DNA of 64,000 nucleotides from JBOGVZ01 sp050692985 (GCA_050692985.1 JBOGVZ010000047.1:103688-167687), one strand, 5' to 3'; counted from the stretch's first letter, positions 7,293 to 15,025 are shown. Notes: a model not told the origin generated them from the letters alone. Numbers and translations: made by a program.

Positions 7293-7928
7293 ATGAACGG
7301 GGGGTCCGGGGGGGTAGCTCGCCCGGGGGCGGGATGGCGGCGATCCGGACGGCGAGCGAACCCCCCAGCGAGAGGGGGGTCCGGGAAGGTAGCGGTGCTG
7401 GTGATGGCCGCGGGGATGGCCGCGGCGGGGATGGCCGGACCGACCCCTGCCGGCGCCAGCGGTGGCGGTGGGTGCGGGGCACCGCTCACCGAGGCCACCG
7501 GGACCACGGTGGCGATCCGGGGGTTCTGCTTCACCCCGACCGTGCTCCACGTCTCGCCGGGGACCGACGTCTCGTTCGTGAACCGGGACGGGGTGCCCCA
7601 CAACGTGCTCGGGGCGGGCGGCGAATGGGGCAGCTTCGAACGACTGCGACGCGGCGTCCCCACGACCTACCGGTTCGAGGCCTCGGGGACGTTCGCCTTC
7701 AGCTGCGTGTACCACCCGGGCATGGTCGGCACGGTCGTGGTGGGTGACGGCGTGGGGGCCGGGTCGGCGGTGGACATCCGGCCGGTGGCCGCGACGCGCC
7801 CAGCCCGAGAGCCGGCCCAGCAGGCCACCACCGGATGGAGGATGGCCACCGCGATCAGCGTGGGGATGCTGCTGCTCACGGTGGCGGCCGCGGCCGGCCA
7901 GCGTCGCCACCTGCTCGGGCGGCGCTAA
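7293..7928 (+). CDS. Membrane-anchored cupredoxin (plastocyanin-like)
   Basis: This 211-residue protein has an N-terminal hydrophobic segment (residues 33-48), a cupredoxin domain (about 68-152) and a C-terminal membrane helix (about 183-203) with a basic tail. The type-1 copper ligands are visible: His103 in VPHNV, Cys138, His141 and Met144 in CVYHPGM. It should bind copper outside the membrane and carry electrons. ATG 7293 has a strong GGAAGGAG site 7 bases upstream, yet residues 3-26 are encoded by a copy of a 70-bp repeat lying directly after ATGAAC, which lengthens the region before the signal segment. A GTG at 7395 would avoid the repeat but lacks a ribosome site. Confidence 0.85.
   Translation: MNGGSGGVARPGAGWRRSGRRANPPARGGSGKVAVLVMAAGMAAAGMAGPTPAGASGGGGCGAPLTEATGTTVAIRGFCFTPTVLHVSPGTDVSFVNRDGVPHNVLGAGGEWGSFERLRRGVPTTYRFEASGTFAFSCVYHPGMVGTVVVGDGVGAGSAVDIRPVAATRPAREPAQQATTGWRMATAISVGMLLLTVAAAAGQRRHLLGRR
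7299..7368 (-). repeat. 70-bp palindromic repeat, copy 1 (inside cupredoxin 5' end)
   Basis: Read on the minus strand this is the same 70-bp unit as at 29651-29720: the first 18 and about the last 25 bases are identical and the centre differs. The arms GGGGGGTTCGCTCGCC and GGCGAGCTACCCCCC are near-complementary, so it can fold as a hairpin. A further 12-13 bases of a second unit begin at 7375, so the copy looks like the remnant of a tandem pair. Confidence 0.8.
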
Positions 7929-7956
7929 TCGCACAGCGGGGATATCCTCGCCGTGC

Positions 7957-9132
7957 GTGTCATCTCTGCGGCGGAGCATGGCCCTGGCGGCCGCGGTCCT
8001 CACGGTGTCCGCGTCGTGCCAGGCACGCGAGGAGCCGCCCCCGCCCTCGCCCCCGCCTCCCACGGCGGCCCCGGATGGATCTCCCACCCCCACGCCCACC
8101 CGGGAGCCCCTCCGGCTCCGCCTGGTCAGGGTGGCCACCCTGGACCAGCCGCTGGCCCTGTCCGTGCGGTCCGGCGACCCGGCCACGTACGTGGCCCAGA
8201 AGACCGGCCAGCTCGTGGCGCTGCGGGCCGGCCGGAGCGAGGTGGTGCTCGACCTCTCCGCCGAGGTCTCCCAGGGCGGCGAGCAGGGTCTGTTGGGCCT
8301 GGCATTCTCGCCGGACGGCCGGTTCCTGTACGTCAACTACACGGACCGCGGCGGTGACACCCATGTCCTGGAGTTCGAGATGCGGGGGGAAGGCGTGGCC
8401 ACCGGCACCCGCAGGGAGGTCTTGTCGGTGGGCCAGCCGTACGGGAACCACAACGGCGGGCACCTGGCCTTCGGCCCCGACGGCTACCTGTACGTCGGGC
8501 TGGGCGACGGGGGCAGCGCCGGCGACCCGCAGGGCAACGCCCAGGACCCGGGCACGCTGCTGGGGAAGATGCTGCGGATCGACCCCAGGCCGAGGGGCGG
8601 GCAACCCTACACGGTCCCGGCGGACAACCCGTTCACGGGTCGCCGGGGCGCCCGGCCGGAGATCTGGGCGCTGGGGCTGCGGAACCCGTGGCGCTACTCG
8701 TTCGACCGGAAGACCGGCGACCTGTGGATCGCCGACGTGGGCCAGAGCGCCCGGGAGGAGGTCAACCGCCAGCCCGCGGACTCCACCGGCGGGGAGAACT
8801 ATGGATGGGACCGGCTCGAAGGCACCCGTCCGTTCGAGGGAGAGGCGCCCTCGGACGCCGTCGCCCCGGTGTTCGACTACGGCCGCGACGTGGGCGGCAC
8901 CGTCATCGGCGGGTTCGTCTACCGGGGCAGCGCCATCCCCGCCCTCCGGGGCGGCTACGTGTTCGGGGACTTCTTCTCCGACCGCCTGATGGTCCTCCGG
9001 GTCCGGGATGGCGACGTCCGGTTCCGCCGGCTGCGCGTGGGCGTGCCCAACCTCAGCTCGTTCGGCGAGGACGAGGACGGCGAGCTCTACGTGTTCTCGC
9101 TGTCCGGCGGGGTCTTCCGCCTGGAGGGCTGA
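7957..9132 (+). CDS. PQQ-dependent sugar dehydrogenase-like lipoprotein (GSDH family)
   Basis: This 391-residue protein is of the glucose/sorbosone dehydrogenase family (six-bladed beta-propeller, PF07995). Visible motifs are GGEQGLLGLAFSPDG, NHNGGHLAFGPDGYLYVGLGDGG, GLRNPWRYSFD, DVGQ and GENYGWD. Such proteins oxidise sugars outside the membrane, usually with PQQ. GTG 7957 gives a short signal peptide (SSLRRSMALAAAVLTVSASC); the Cys after SAS is probably lipidated, though the lipobox is imperfect. A Pro/Thr-rich linker follows. The 3' end overlaps the convergent ParB-like gene by 80 bases. The preceding cupredoxin gene could plausibly supply an electron acceptor, which is inference. Confidence 0.85.
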   Translation: MSSLRRSMALAAAVLTVSASCQAREEPPPPSPPPPTAAPDGSPTPTPTREPLRLRLVRVATLDQPLALSVRSGDPATYVAQKTGQLVALRAGRSEVVLDLSAEVSQGGEQGLLGLAFSPDGRFLYVNYTDRGGDTHVLEFEMRGEGVATGTRREVLSVGQPYGNHNGGHLAFGPDGYLYVGLGDGGSAGDPQGNAQDPGTLLGKMLRIDPRPRGGQPYTVPADNPFTGRRGARPEIWALGLRNPWRYSFDRKTGDLWIADVGQSAREEVNRQPADSTGGENYGWDRLEGTRPFEGEAPSDAVAPVFDYGRDVGGTVIGGFVYRGSAIPALRGGYVFGDFFSDRLMVLRVRDGDVRFRRLRVGVPNLSSFGEDEDGELYVFSLSGGVFRLEG

Positions 9133-9940
9133 CCCGCAGGGCTTCCTCCGTGGACGCCTGGGGGCCCAGGGCCCGGCGCCGCTCGGAGGTCCACAGGAAC
9201 AGGTCCCCGTCCGGCGCACCCGAAAGGTCCGCGTGGAGCCGGGCCCGGTGGATGGCCTCCACCGTGGGCAGGTACACACGGTCGTACCAGTCACCCGCCG
9301 CCTCTTCCGGCGAGACCACCTCGCCGCGCTCCTGCACCAGCCGGTAGCCGTGGGAACGGACCTGCTCGATAAGCTCCACGTACCCCTGGGGGCGGCTGCA
9401 CTCGATGCGGCCCTCCGGCCGGGCCCGTTCCAGGGCGCTCTCGTCCATGAACCGGGCCTCCTGCTCCAGCAGGATCAGCCGCCCCACGTCGGCGTCCGCC
9501 GGCAACGGCACCCTGCTCCGCAGCTCCGTGATCTCGGCGTCGATGAACTCCACCCCTCGGTGCCGGGCCACCGCCACCCGGTGGTGGCCGTCCACCAGGA
9601 AGTACGAGCCCCCGATCCGGTACACCACGATCGGGGGGAAGTCGCCCCGGGGGAAGGCCTGCTCGATGCGCCGCCACCGCTCCCGGACGTCCTCGTCCCG
9701 GGGGAGGAAGTCTCGATCGAAGTCGCGGGACCGCGACGTGGTGCCCACCACCCGGTCCACGGGGATCGGTTCGATGCCCACGTAGCTCTGGTCGAACAGG
9801 CGGAGGCGGCCTCGGAGCTCGTCCATCTCCAGCAGGGGCTCCTCGCCTCTCGCCCCCACGGCCCTGGCCAGGCGCCGGTAGGCCTGCCGCCGCCTGGCCT
9901 GGTCGAACGCGGTGAGGTCCGGCAGGTGATCCCACCTCAC
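9053..9940 (-). CDS. ParB-like nuclease-fold protein
   Basis: This 295-residue protein has a central ParB/sulfiredoxin-like domain: VPVDRVVG-type entry (PIPVDRVVGTTSRSRDFD), FPPIVVYRIGGSYFLVDGHHRVAVARHRGVEFIDAEI, with the DGHHR motif at 117-121. This is a recognised actinobacterial group of ParB-like proteins that are not the chromosomal ParB (no helix-turn-helix is seen and no parA is nearby). The C-terminal third carries a PQGYVELIEQV segment and ends in a very Arg-rich tail that overlaps the convergent dehydrogenase gene. GTG 9940 overlaps the YceI stop by GTGA, so the two are translationally coupled. The function is unknown. Confidence 0.8.
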   Translation of the reverse strand: MRWDHLPDLTAFDQARRRQAYRRLARAVGARGEEPLLEMDELRGRLRLFDQSYVGIEPIPVDRVVGTTSRSRDFDRDFLPRDEDVRERWRRIEQAFPRGDFPPIVVYRIGGSYFLVDGHHRVAVARHRGVEFIDAEITELRSRVPLPADADVGRLILLEQEARFMDESALERARPEGRIECSRPQGYVELIEQVRSHGYRLVQERGEVVSPEEAAGDWYDRVYLPTVEAIHRARLHADLSGAPDGDLFLWTSERRRALGPQASTEEALRVSPPGGRPRRTARTRRARRPRPRRTS

Positions 9941-10518
9941 GACGGGCCCTCCCCGGGCCAGGCCTCGACCTCCAGCTCGACCCTGACCCCCCGCCCGGAC
10001 AAGGGCACCCCCAGGATGTGCGACCACCCGAAGCCAAAGGCCACTCGGTCCACCTCGGCCCGGGCGGCGAACCGGGCGCGGGCGGCGCCGGCCCCGGGGG
10101 CCAGGCCCCGATAGTCCACGTCGAGGGTCACCGGCCGGGTGACCGTACGGACCGTCAGGTCGCCGGTCACCCGAAGGTTGGTCTGCCCGGTCCGGGCCAC
10201 CTCGCGGCTGCGGAACCGGAGCCAGGGATGGCGGCGGACGTTCAGGAACGGCCCGGTCCGCAGGACACGGTCGAGCAGCCGGATCCCCGTGTCGATGCTG
10301 GCCGCGGCGATGGCCACCTCCAGCCGGGAGTCCTCGGGCCGCTCCGCCACCACCATGTGCCCGGTCACACCCCGGAACCGGCCGCGCAGGCGGCCGACCT
10401 CCAGGTACCGGGCCACGAACTCCACCCTGGCGCCTTCCGGGTGGATGTCCCACGGGCCGGGCGCGGGGGCCACGGTCCCCTCCAGGTCCCGGGCATGCTG
10501 ACGCATGGCCCGGCTCAT
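9937..10518 (-). CDS. YceI family protein
   Basis: This roughly 193-residue protein has the lipocalin-like YceI fold: WDIHPEGARVEFVARYLEVGRLRGRFRGVTGHMVV, SIDTGIRLLDRVLRTGPFLNVRRHPWLRFRS, NLRVTGDLTVRTVTRPVTLDVDY, and a C-terminal strand with ILGVPLSGRGVRVELEVEA. YceI proteins bind polyisoprenoid-type lipids in other bacteria. No signal peptide is seen, so a cytoplasmic location is likely. Possible starts are ATG 10518 or ATG 10506; neither has a clear ribosome site. It is co-translated with the ParB-like gene downstream and divergent from the dehydrogenase at 10573. Confidence 0.88.
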   Translation of the reverse strand: MSRAMRQHARDLEGTVAPAPGPWDIHPEGARVEFVARYLEVGRLRGRFRGVTGHMVVAERPEDSRLEVAIAAASIDTGIRLLDRVLRTGPFLNVRRHPWLRFRSREVARTGQTNLRVTGDLTVRTVTRPVTLDVDYRGLAPGAGAARARFAARAEVDRVAFGFGWSHILGVPLSGRGVRVELEVEAWPGEGPS

Positions 10519-10536
10519 GCCGGACCGCCGCCCGGG

Positions 10537-10542
10537 TAGGGT
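10537..10542 (+). promoter_or_regulatory. Predicted -10 of the dehydrogenase gene
   Basis: TAGGGT lies 30 bases before ATG 10573, leaving a 5' leader of about 24 bases that carries GAGGGGAGG. This gene is an example of a leadered start in a window where many genes appear leaderless. Confidence 0.45.
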
Positions 10543-10572
10543 GAGATCGACCACATCTTCGAGGGGAGGACC

Positions 10573-11436
10573 ATGGCCACGCTCGCGTTCCTCGGTTTGG
10601 GGCAGATGGGCGCTCCGATGGCCGCCCGCCTGCTCGGTGCCGGGCACCGGCTCTCCGTGTGGAACCGTACCTCGGAGAAGGCCGAGCCGCTCGTGTCCCG
10701 CGGCGCCCGGGGGGCGTCCTCGCCGGGCGATGCGGCGTCGGGAGCGGAAGCGGCGATCACCATGCTGGCCACGCCCGAGGCGATGGAGGAGGTCGTGTTC
10801 GGGCCCGGCGGGCTGGCGGAGGCCCTGGCGGACGGAGGCACGCTCATCGAGATGTCCACCATGGGACCCGGGGCCATCCGCCGGACCGCCCGGCGCCTCG
10901 GCGAGGGGGTCACGGTGATCGATGCCCCGGTGCTCGGCACGGTCCCCCACGCCGAGGAGGGCACCCTGAAGATCTTCGTGGGTGGCTCCCAGGGGGCCCT
11001 GGCCCGGTGGCGGGACGTCCTGTCGGCGATGGGCACGCCGATCCACGTGGGGCCGCAGGGGGCCGGGGCCTCGATGAAGCTCGTGGTCAACTCGACGCTG
11101 GGGGCGATGATGGCCGGTCTCGGCGAGGCCCTGGTCCTGGCGGACGCGTTCGGGCTCGACGAGAAGACCGTGCTCGACGTGCTGTCGGAGTCCGCCATCG
11201 GCGCCACCACGAAGAGCAAGCGGGACAAGATCGAGACCGGCGTCTACGAGCCCAACTTCAAGCTCTCGCTGGCCCGCAAGGACGTGCGACTGGTGACCGA
11301 GGAAGCCGAGCGGGCCGGTGCCGAGCTTCGGGTGGCCCCGGCGGCCCGGGCCTGGCTGGAAGCGGCCGACGACGGGGGCCTCGGCGACCTCGACTACTCG
11401 GCGGTGGTGGCTCACATCCGCGGCCGACCGGGGTAG
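10573..11436 (+). CDS. NAD(P)-dependent oxidoreductase, 3-hydroxyisobutyrate dehydrogenase family
   Basis: This 287-residue beta-hydroxyacid dehydrogenase has the N-terminal Rossmann motif FLGLGQMGAPMAARLL (residues 6-21), NRT after the second strand (NADP preference is typical of Arg32 here), the substrate loop DAPVLGT, and the catalytic Lys169 in GAGASMKLVVN. The C-terminal all-helical domain has the KDVRLVTEEA segment. Family members act on 3-hydroxyisobutyrate, tartronate semialdehyde or succinic semialdehyde. DAPVLGT replaces the common DAPVSGG, so the substrate is uncertain. A strong ribosome site (GAGGGGAGGACC) precedes ATG. Confidence 0.9.
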   Translation: MATLAFLGLGQMGAPMAARLLGAGHRLSVWNRTSEKAEPLVSRGARGASSPGDAASGAEAAITMLATPEAMEEVVFGPGGLAEALADGGTLIEMSTMGPGAIRRTARRLGEGVTVIDAPVLGTVPHAEEGTLKIFVGGSQGALARWRDVLSAMGTPIHVGPQGAGASMKLVVNSTLGAMMAGLGEALVLADAFGLDEKTVLDVLSESAIGATTKSKRDKIETGVYEPNFKLSLARKDVRLVTEEAERAGAELRVAPAARAWLEAADDGGLGDLDYSAVVAHIRGRPG

Positions 11437-11487
11437 TCAGATCCGGCGCGGAGCGGGCGATGGCCGTGGTCACCCATGGCGTCAGCT

Positions 11488-12402
11488 TCACTGGGGGGTT
11501 CGGACGGCGAAGGCCAGGGGCCGCCCCGGCTCCCGCGACTTGCAGGTGAGGATGCGGGGGTCGCGCCGTCCGACGGCGACCTCCACCCGGTGGCGGGGAC
11601 CGTCCACCTGGTCGAACTCGACGACGTGGCGGCCCCGAGCCAGCCGCCGGACCGCCCGGAACGCCAGGTCCTCGACCCCGACGATCCCGTGCCGCTCCCG
11701 GACGAAGTGCTCGGCGGCCTGGACGGCCGGCGGATAGGCCGAGCGCCCCCTGTAGAACGGCAGGGCGATCCGTCCCCGGGCGTAGGCCTCGGCCACCCCT
11801 ACCGCATCGCCCGGTCCCACCCGTCCGAAGTACAGCCCGTGGGGGAAGCACACCACGTTGCCGGCGAAGCGGTCGCCGCCCACGTGGGTGGCCTCCCACA
11901 CCGCTCCGTCCCCGAACCCGGCCAGGGCCCGGTACAGGGGCCCGCCCAGGCGGGCGCAGCAGGGGTCGTGCTTGCCATGGGTGCACACCAGGTAGAGCGG
12001 CCCGGGCACGGGCTCACCGAACCCCTCGAACCGCCGCCCCACCAGGGCGTCGAGGTCCAGCTCCATCAGCCAGGCCGGGTCGTCGACCTCGAAGCTGGCC
12101 ACCCGGTGACGGTCCCGCCCGGTGTGCGCCACGAAGCACCTCCGTGGCACCGCCACCGGCCGCTGCCGCTGCTTGACGAGCAGCACGCGCATGCCCAGCC
12201 GCGTTCCGGCCTCGGCCAGCCTGGCCCCGACGTCGGGAGGGAACGCGCTGTCGACCAGGGCGTCGTGCCCCCACCGGCCGGGCTGCTCGATCAGCAGCCA
12301 GGAGCGGAACCGCGACGCCGTGCCGGCCAGGGGCTCGTCGGCCGCCAGGGAGACCGCGGAGCACACCGCCCCCTCAGCGGCCACCTGTGACCTCGAGGGC
12401 AC
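11488..12402 (-). CDS. Sucrase/ferredoxin-like (thioredoxin-fold ferredoxin) protein
   Basis: This protein of up to 304 residues belongs to the Suc_Fer-like family (PF06999), a thioredoxin-fold [2Fe-2S] ferredoxin group. The signature CTHGKHDPCCARLGGPLYRAL and the downstream THVGGDRFAGNVVCFPHGLYFGRV are clear, as is an early WLLIEQPG segment. It likely carries electrons. Start choices are GTG 12402 or GTG 12384; both overlap the end of the upstream oxygenase gene (by 29 or 11 bases), which implies coupled translation. The last codons (RTPQ) come from a short match to the 70-bp repeat. Pairing with an iron oxygenase suggests a reductant role for that enzyme; this is inference. Confidence 0.88.
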   Translation of the reverse strand: MPSRSQVAAEGAVCSAVSLAADEPLAGTASRFRSWLLIEQPGRWGHDALVDSAFPPDVGARLAEAGTRLGMRVLLVKQRQRPVAVPRRCFVAHTGRDRHRVASFEVDDPAWLMELDLDALVGRRFEGFGEPVPGPLYLVCTHGKHDPCCARLGGPLYRALAGFGDGAVWEATHVGGDRFAGNVVCFPHGLYFGRVGPGDAVGVAEAYARGRIALPFYRGRSAYPPAVQAAEHFVRERHGIVGVEDLAFRAVRRLARGRHVVEFDQVDGPRHRVEVAVGRRDPRILTCKSREPGRPLAFAVRTPQ

Positions 12403-13582
12403 CCTCCCGCACCAGGCGGCGCAGGAGCACCAGGCGCGACTCGTCGTCGAGCGTCCCCGGCAGGTCCCCGGGCCGGAAGGGTCCCTCCACCGCTGCCACG
12501 AACCGAAGGTCGGGCTCCACGTGCGCCGGCAGCCGGAGCTCGGTCGGCCCGAGCAGCACCACGGCCTCGTCTACCTCCACCGAGACCCCGAACAGGGACC
12601 CCCGCCGCCGGGCGAAGCGGGTGTCGGGGCCGGCCGTGCGGAGCCGCTCCATCTGCTCGAGCTGGCCGGAGAGCAACGGTCGCCGGCCCGCGTAGAAGGC
12701 CCGGGCGAAAGAGGCCACGGTCTCCTCGGTCTGGGCCTCGTCGAGCCACGCTCGGAACGCCTCGGACCGCTGGGGAAGCTCCTCCAGCAGCCGGTGCGGG
12801 TCGCGAGCGAAGCCGATCGGGAGGCTCTCCCGGAACGGGAAGTGCTCCGAGGCCGACCCAATCACGTGACGCCAGAAGTCGAGCCAGGTCGAGGCCAGGA
12901 TCCCCACGGTCACGTGGATCGAGACCTCCTCCCGGGCCTCGGCGTCATGGAGGAACCCCCGCGGGATGTACAGGCAGTCGCCGGGGGCCAGCTCGGCCTC
13001 CAGGACCCGGGGGCCAGGGGGCGTCGTGCCCTTCTTCCACGGCTGGTCCGGTCCGGCCAGCTCGACCACCGGGCGGTACACCCGCCAGGCCTTATGGCCG
13101 TGGGTCTGGAGCACGAACACGTCGTGGGTGTCGTGATGCACGTCGAATCCCCTGGAGGTGGCCGGGGTGACGTAGGCGTTGGCCTGGGCCGCGTGGGTCA
13201 TCGACAGCTCGAGGTCCCGGCAGAACCGGGCCACCGGCGGCCACATCCGGTGGAGGGCCTGGAGCACGATCGTGGCTCCGCCTGCGAAGGCCTGGGCCAC
13301 CCGGTCGGGGCGGACCGTGCGATCCACCCGGGACGAGCCGATCCTGATCGTGGTCGTGTACGTGGCGGGCGGGAGCGGCGTCCCGTCCTTGACCAGCCGG
13401 AACGACGGCATGCGCAGCAGGGTCTCGGTGACCAGGTGGTCGACGTCGGGCAGGTCCAGGAGGTCCGCGAAGCCGGGCTGTCCGGGCTCGGCCCGGCGCA
13501 GCAGGGGCTCCCGCCCCCAGTGGTCCTCCGCGAACCTGCGGACGTCACCAACGCACCGCTGGAGAGCGGCGTCGGAGCTCAC
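12374..13582 (-). CDS. JmjC/cupin_4 iron-2-oxoglutarate oxygenase
   Basis: This 402-residue protein is a Cupin_4 (JmjC-like) oxygenase. The segment FDVHHDTHDVFVLQTHGHKAWRVYRP aligns with the YcfD/RoxA ribosomal oxygenase motif; iron ligands are His149, Asp151 and His212 (in CLYIPRGFLHDA). A C-terminal dimerisation/winged-helix-like part follows, as in YcfD, MINA and NO66, which hydroxylate Arg or His in ribosomal proteins. No ribosomal protein gene is adjacent. Instead the gene lies 15 bases after a small Asp/Thr-repeat protein gene and overlaps a ferredoxin-like gene. GTG 13582 is the start. The substrate may be the neighbouring peptide, which is inference. Confidence 0.88.
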   Translation of the reverse strand: MSSDAALQRCVGDVRRFAEDHWGREPLLRRAEPGQPGFADLLDLPDVDHLVTETLLRMPSFRLVKDGTPLPPATYTTTIRIGSSRVDRTVRPDRVAQAFAGGATIVLQALHRMWPPVARFCRDLELSMTHAAQANAYVTPATSRGFDVHHDTHDVFVLQTHGHKAWRVYRPVVELAGPDQPWKKGTTPPGPRVLEAELAPGDCLYIPRGFLHDAEAREEVSIHVTVGILASTWLDFWRHVIGSASEHFPFRESLPIGFARDPHRLLEELPQRSEAFRAWLDEAQTEETVASFARAFYAGRRPLLSGQLEQMERLRTAGPDTRFARRRGSLFGVSVEVDEAVVLLGPTELRLPAHVEPDLRFVAAVEGPFRPGDLPGTLDDESRLVLLRRLVREGALEVTGGR

Positions 13583-13597
13583 GGCCGGGTCGCGCGC

Positions 13598-13885
13598 CTA
13601 CCTGGCGTCGGTGGTGTCGCTGTCCCCCGACTCGTCGGTGGTGTCGTCGTCGGCGTCGGTCGTATCGGTGTCGTCGACGGCGTCGGTGGTATCGGTGTCG
13701 CCACCACCGCCCTCGTCCGCGGCGTCGGTGGTATCCGAGTCGGTCCCGTCCTGGTCGGCGGCATCGGTCGTGTCGGTGCTGTCCGCGTCCCGGGTGTCCG
13801 GGTCCTCAACCGAGGCCGATGCGTTGCCGCCGGCAAGCGAGACGGTCCGGATGTCCTCGTCGGTGAGCTTCGTGGGGTCGGCCAT
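13598..13885 (-). CDS. Asp/Thr-repeat small acidic protein (possible modification substrate)
   Basis: This 95-residue protein has an ordered-looking N-terminus (residues 1-20, KLTDEDIRTVSLAGG) and a low-complexity remainder built from Asp, Thr, Ser, Ala and Gly. The motif DTTD occurs six times, at 38-41, 51-54, 65-68, 74-77, 81-84 and 90-93, usually followed by Ala. There is no Cys, aromatic residue or Lys after residue 6. ATG 13885 has a good AGAGGAG ribosome site, so it is very likely translated. It sits directly before the JmjC oxygenase gene. A leader-like head with a Gly-Gly at 19-20 and repeated cores recall RiPP precursors, but this is only a hypothesis; a structural or calcium-binding role is also possible. 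Confidence 0.7.
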   Translation of the reverse strand: MADPTKLTDEDIRTVSLAGGNASASVEDPDTRDADSTDTTDAADQDGTDSDTTDAADEGGGGDTDTTDAVDDTDTTDADDDTTDESGDSDTTDAR

Positions 13886-14042
13886 GCCATCTCCTCTCTG
13901 CTCGGGTCGTGGCCAGGCTACGTCCGGGCCTTCCCTGGGGCAAATGGCCCCGTCGCCGTGAGCGAGGGGCTCCGGCCACGCGCGGCACCAGCGCCGCCAC
14001 GTCGAGCCCCGACCCGCCGGGGCTCCCGGCCGGGGGCCTGCC

Positions 14043-14261
14043 CTACCGTCGGTGCTGTCCGCGTATCGAAGCGGCGATCGCCCCGATGGCCGGGGCCATG
14101 ACCAGCCACAGCCCGATCGTGGCCACCATGGCCGTCCCGTAGCCGAAGGGCCGGATCCCGATGTCCTCGGCCAGGATGCCGGCGAAGATCATCAGCAGCC
14201 AAGCGCTGAGGAAGAAGAACGCGCCCGCGGCCGGGAGCGCGAAGTACGTGCTGGGTCCCAT
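14043..14261 (-). CDS. Small two-helix membrane protein
   Basis: This 72-residue protein has two hydrophobic helices (about residues 7-30 and 42-63) joined by a short loop EDIGIRPFGYG, and a basic tail SIRGQHRR. ATG 14261 has a strong GGGAGGGGAG ribosome site, which supports real expression. It lies 157 bases upstream of the Asp/Thr-repeat gene in the same direction, so co-transcription is possible. I do not recognise the family, and no functional motif is visible. Confidence 0.65.
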   Translation of the reverse strand: MGPSTYFALPAAGAFFFLSAWLLMIFAGILAEDIGIRPFGYGTAMVATIGLWLVMAPAIGAIAASIRGQHRR

Positions 14262-14353
14262 CTCCCCTCCCGTTCCTGAGGTGTTTCAACCGACGCTACC
14301 ACGGTCCATCCACCCGCCTCGGTGGCCCTGGCGCGGGCCTGGAGGATGTTCGC

Positions 14354-14359
14354 TACGGT
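14354..14359 (+). promoter_or_regulatory. Predicted leaderless -10 of adenylate-kinase-like gene
   Basis: TACGGT ends exactly six bases before ATG 14366, which would place transcription start on the A of the start codon. No -35 match is seen. Confidence 0.5.
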
Positions 14360-14365
14360 GGGGCC

Positions 14366-15025
14366 ATGGATGCCACCGGGTCCGATTCGAAGGTCGAGCG
14401 GGTGTTCGTGCTGGGCCCTCCCGCCAGCGGAAAGACCACGCAGGCGCAGCGGGTGGCCACCTCGCTCGGTCTTCGGCACCTCTCGATGGGCGACGCGCTG
14501 CGGGACGCCGTGGCGCAGGGGACGCCGATGGGCGCCCGGGCCCGCTCCTCCATGGAGCGAGGGGAGCTCGTCCCCGACGAGGTCGTCGTGGCGGTGCTGG
14601 GCGAGCACGTCGACCGAGCCGACGAGCGCGGCTTCGTCCTCGACGGCTTCCCCCGGGATGTGGAGCAGGCAGAGGTGACCGGGGCTGTGGTGGGACGACC
14701 GGATCTGGTGGTCCATCTGGCGATCCCGGACGACGAGGTCGTGCGGCGGATCGCCGGCCGGCGGTCGTGCCCTTCCTGCGCACGCATCTATCACCTGGAG
14801 GACCGACCGCCCGGCGTGCCCGACCGGTGCGACGACGACGGCGAGCCCTTGGTCCGGCGGCCCGACGACCGGCGCGACGTGGTCCTGTCCCGCCTGGCGG
14901 TCTACCGTGAGCGCACGGAGCCGGTGATCCGCCACTACGGCGCCGCGGGCGTGCTGGTCGAGGTCGATGGGACGGGAGAGATCTCGCAGGTCACCGCCCG
15001 CATCCTCGGCGCTCTCGGTGCCTGA
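14366..15025 (+). CDS. Adenylate kinase-like nucleoside monophosphate kinase
   Basis: This 219-residue P-loop kinase has GPPASGKTTQ (residues 17-26), the NMP-binding helix with SMGDALRDAV, DGFPRD (93-98), and a LID domain with a Cys135-X2-Cys138 ... Cys155-X2-Asp158 zinc site, as in zinc-type adenylate kinases. DDRRDVVLSRLAVYRERTEPVIRHY completes the LID and following helix. It would transfer phosphate from ATP to AMP or a related NMP. It is not in the usual secY-adk-map operon, so it may be a second, paralogous kinase. The start has no ribosome site and follows a -10-like hexamer, implying a leaderless mRNA. Confidence 0.88.
   Translation: MDATGSDSKVERVFVLGPPASGKTTQAQRVATSLGLRHLSMGDALRDAVAQGTPMGARARSSMERGELVPDEVVVAVLGEHVDRADERGFVLDGFPRDVEQAEVTGAVVGRPDLVVHLAIPDDEVVRRIAGRRSCPSCARIYHLEDRPPGVPDRCDDDGEPLVRRPDDRRDVVLSRLAVYRERTEPVIRHYGAAGVLVEVDGTGEISQVTARILGALGA

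Noticed and set aside
13613..13800. Repeats considered as a CRISPR array
   Set aside because: Units are short, irregularly spaced, in frame and coding; there are no unique spacers and no cas genes.
12122..14101. 659-codon plus-strand open frame opposite the oxygenase operon
   Set aside because: It runs antisense through three well-supported minus-strand genes, and the translation is rich in Arg, Gly and Pro with no domain.
14366..15025. Calling this the housekeeping adk
   Set aside because: It is not in the ribosomal-protein/secY context where adk normally lies in actinobacteria, so it may be a paralogue.
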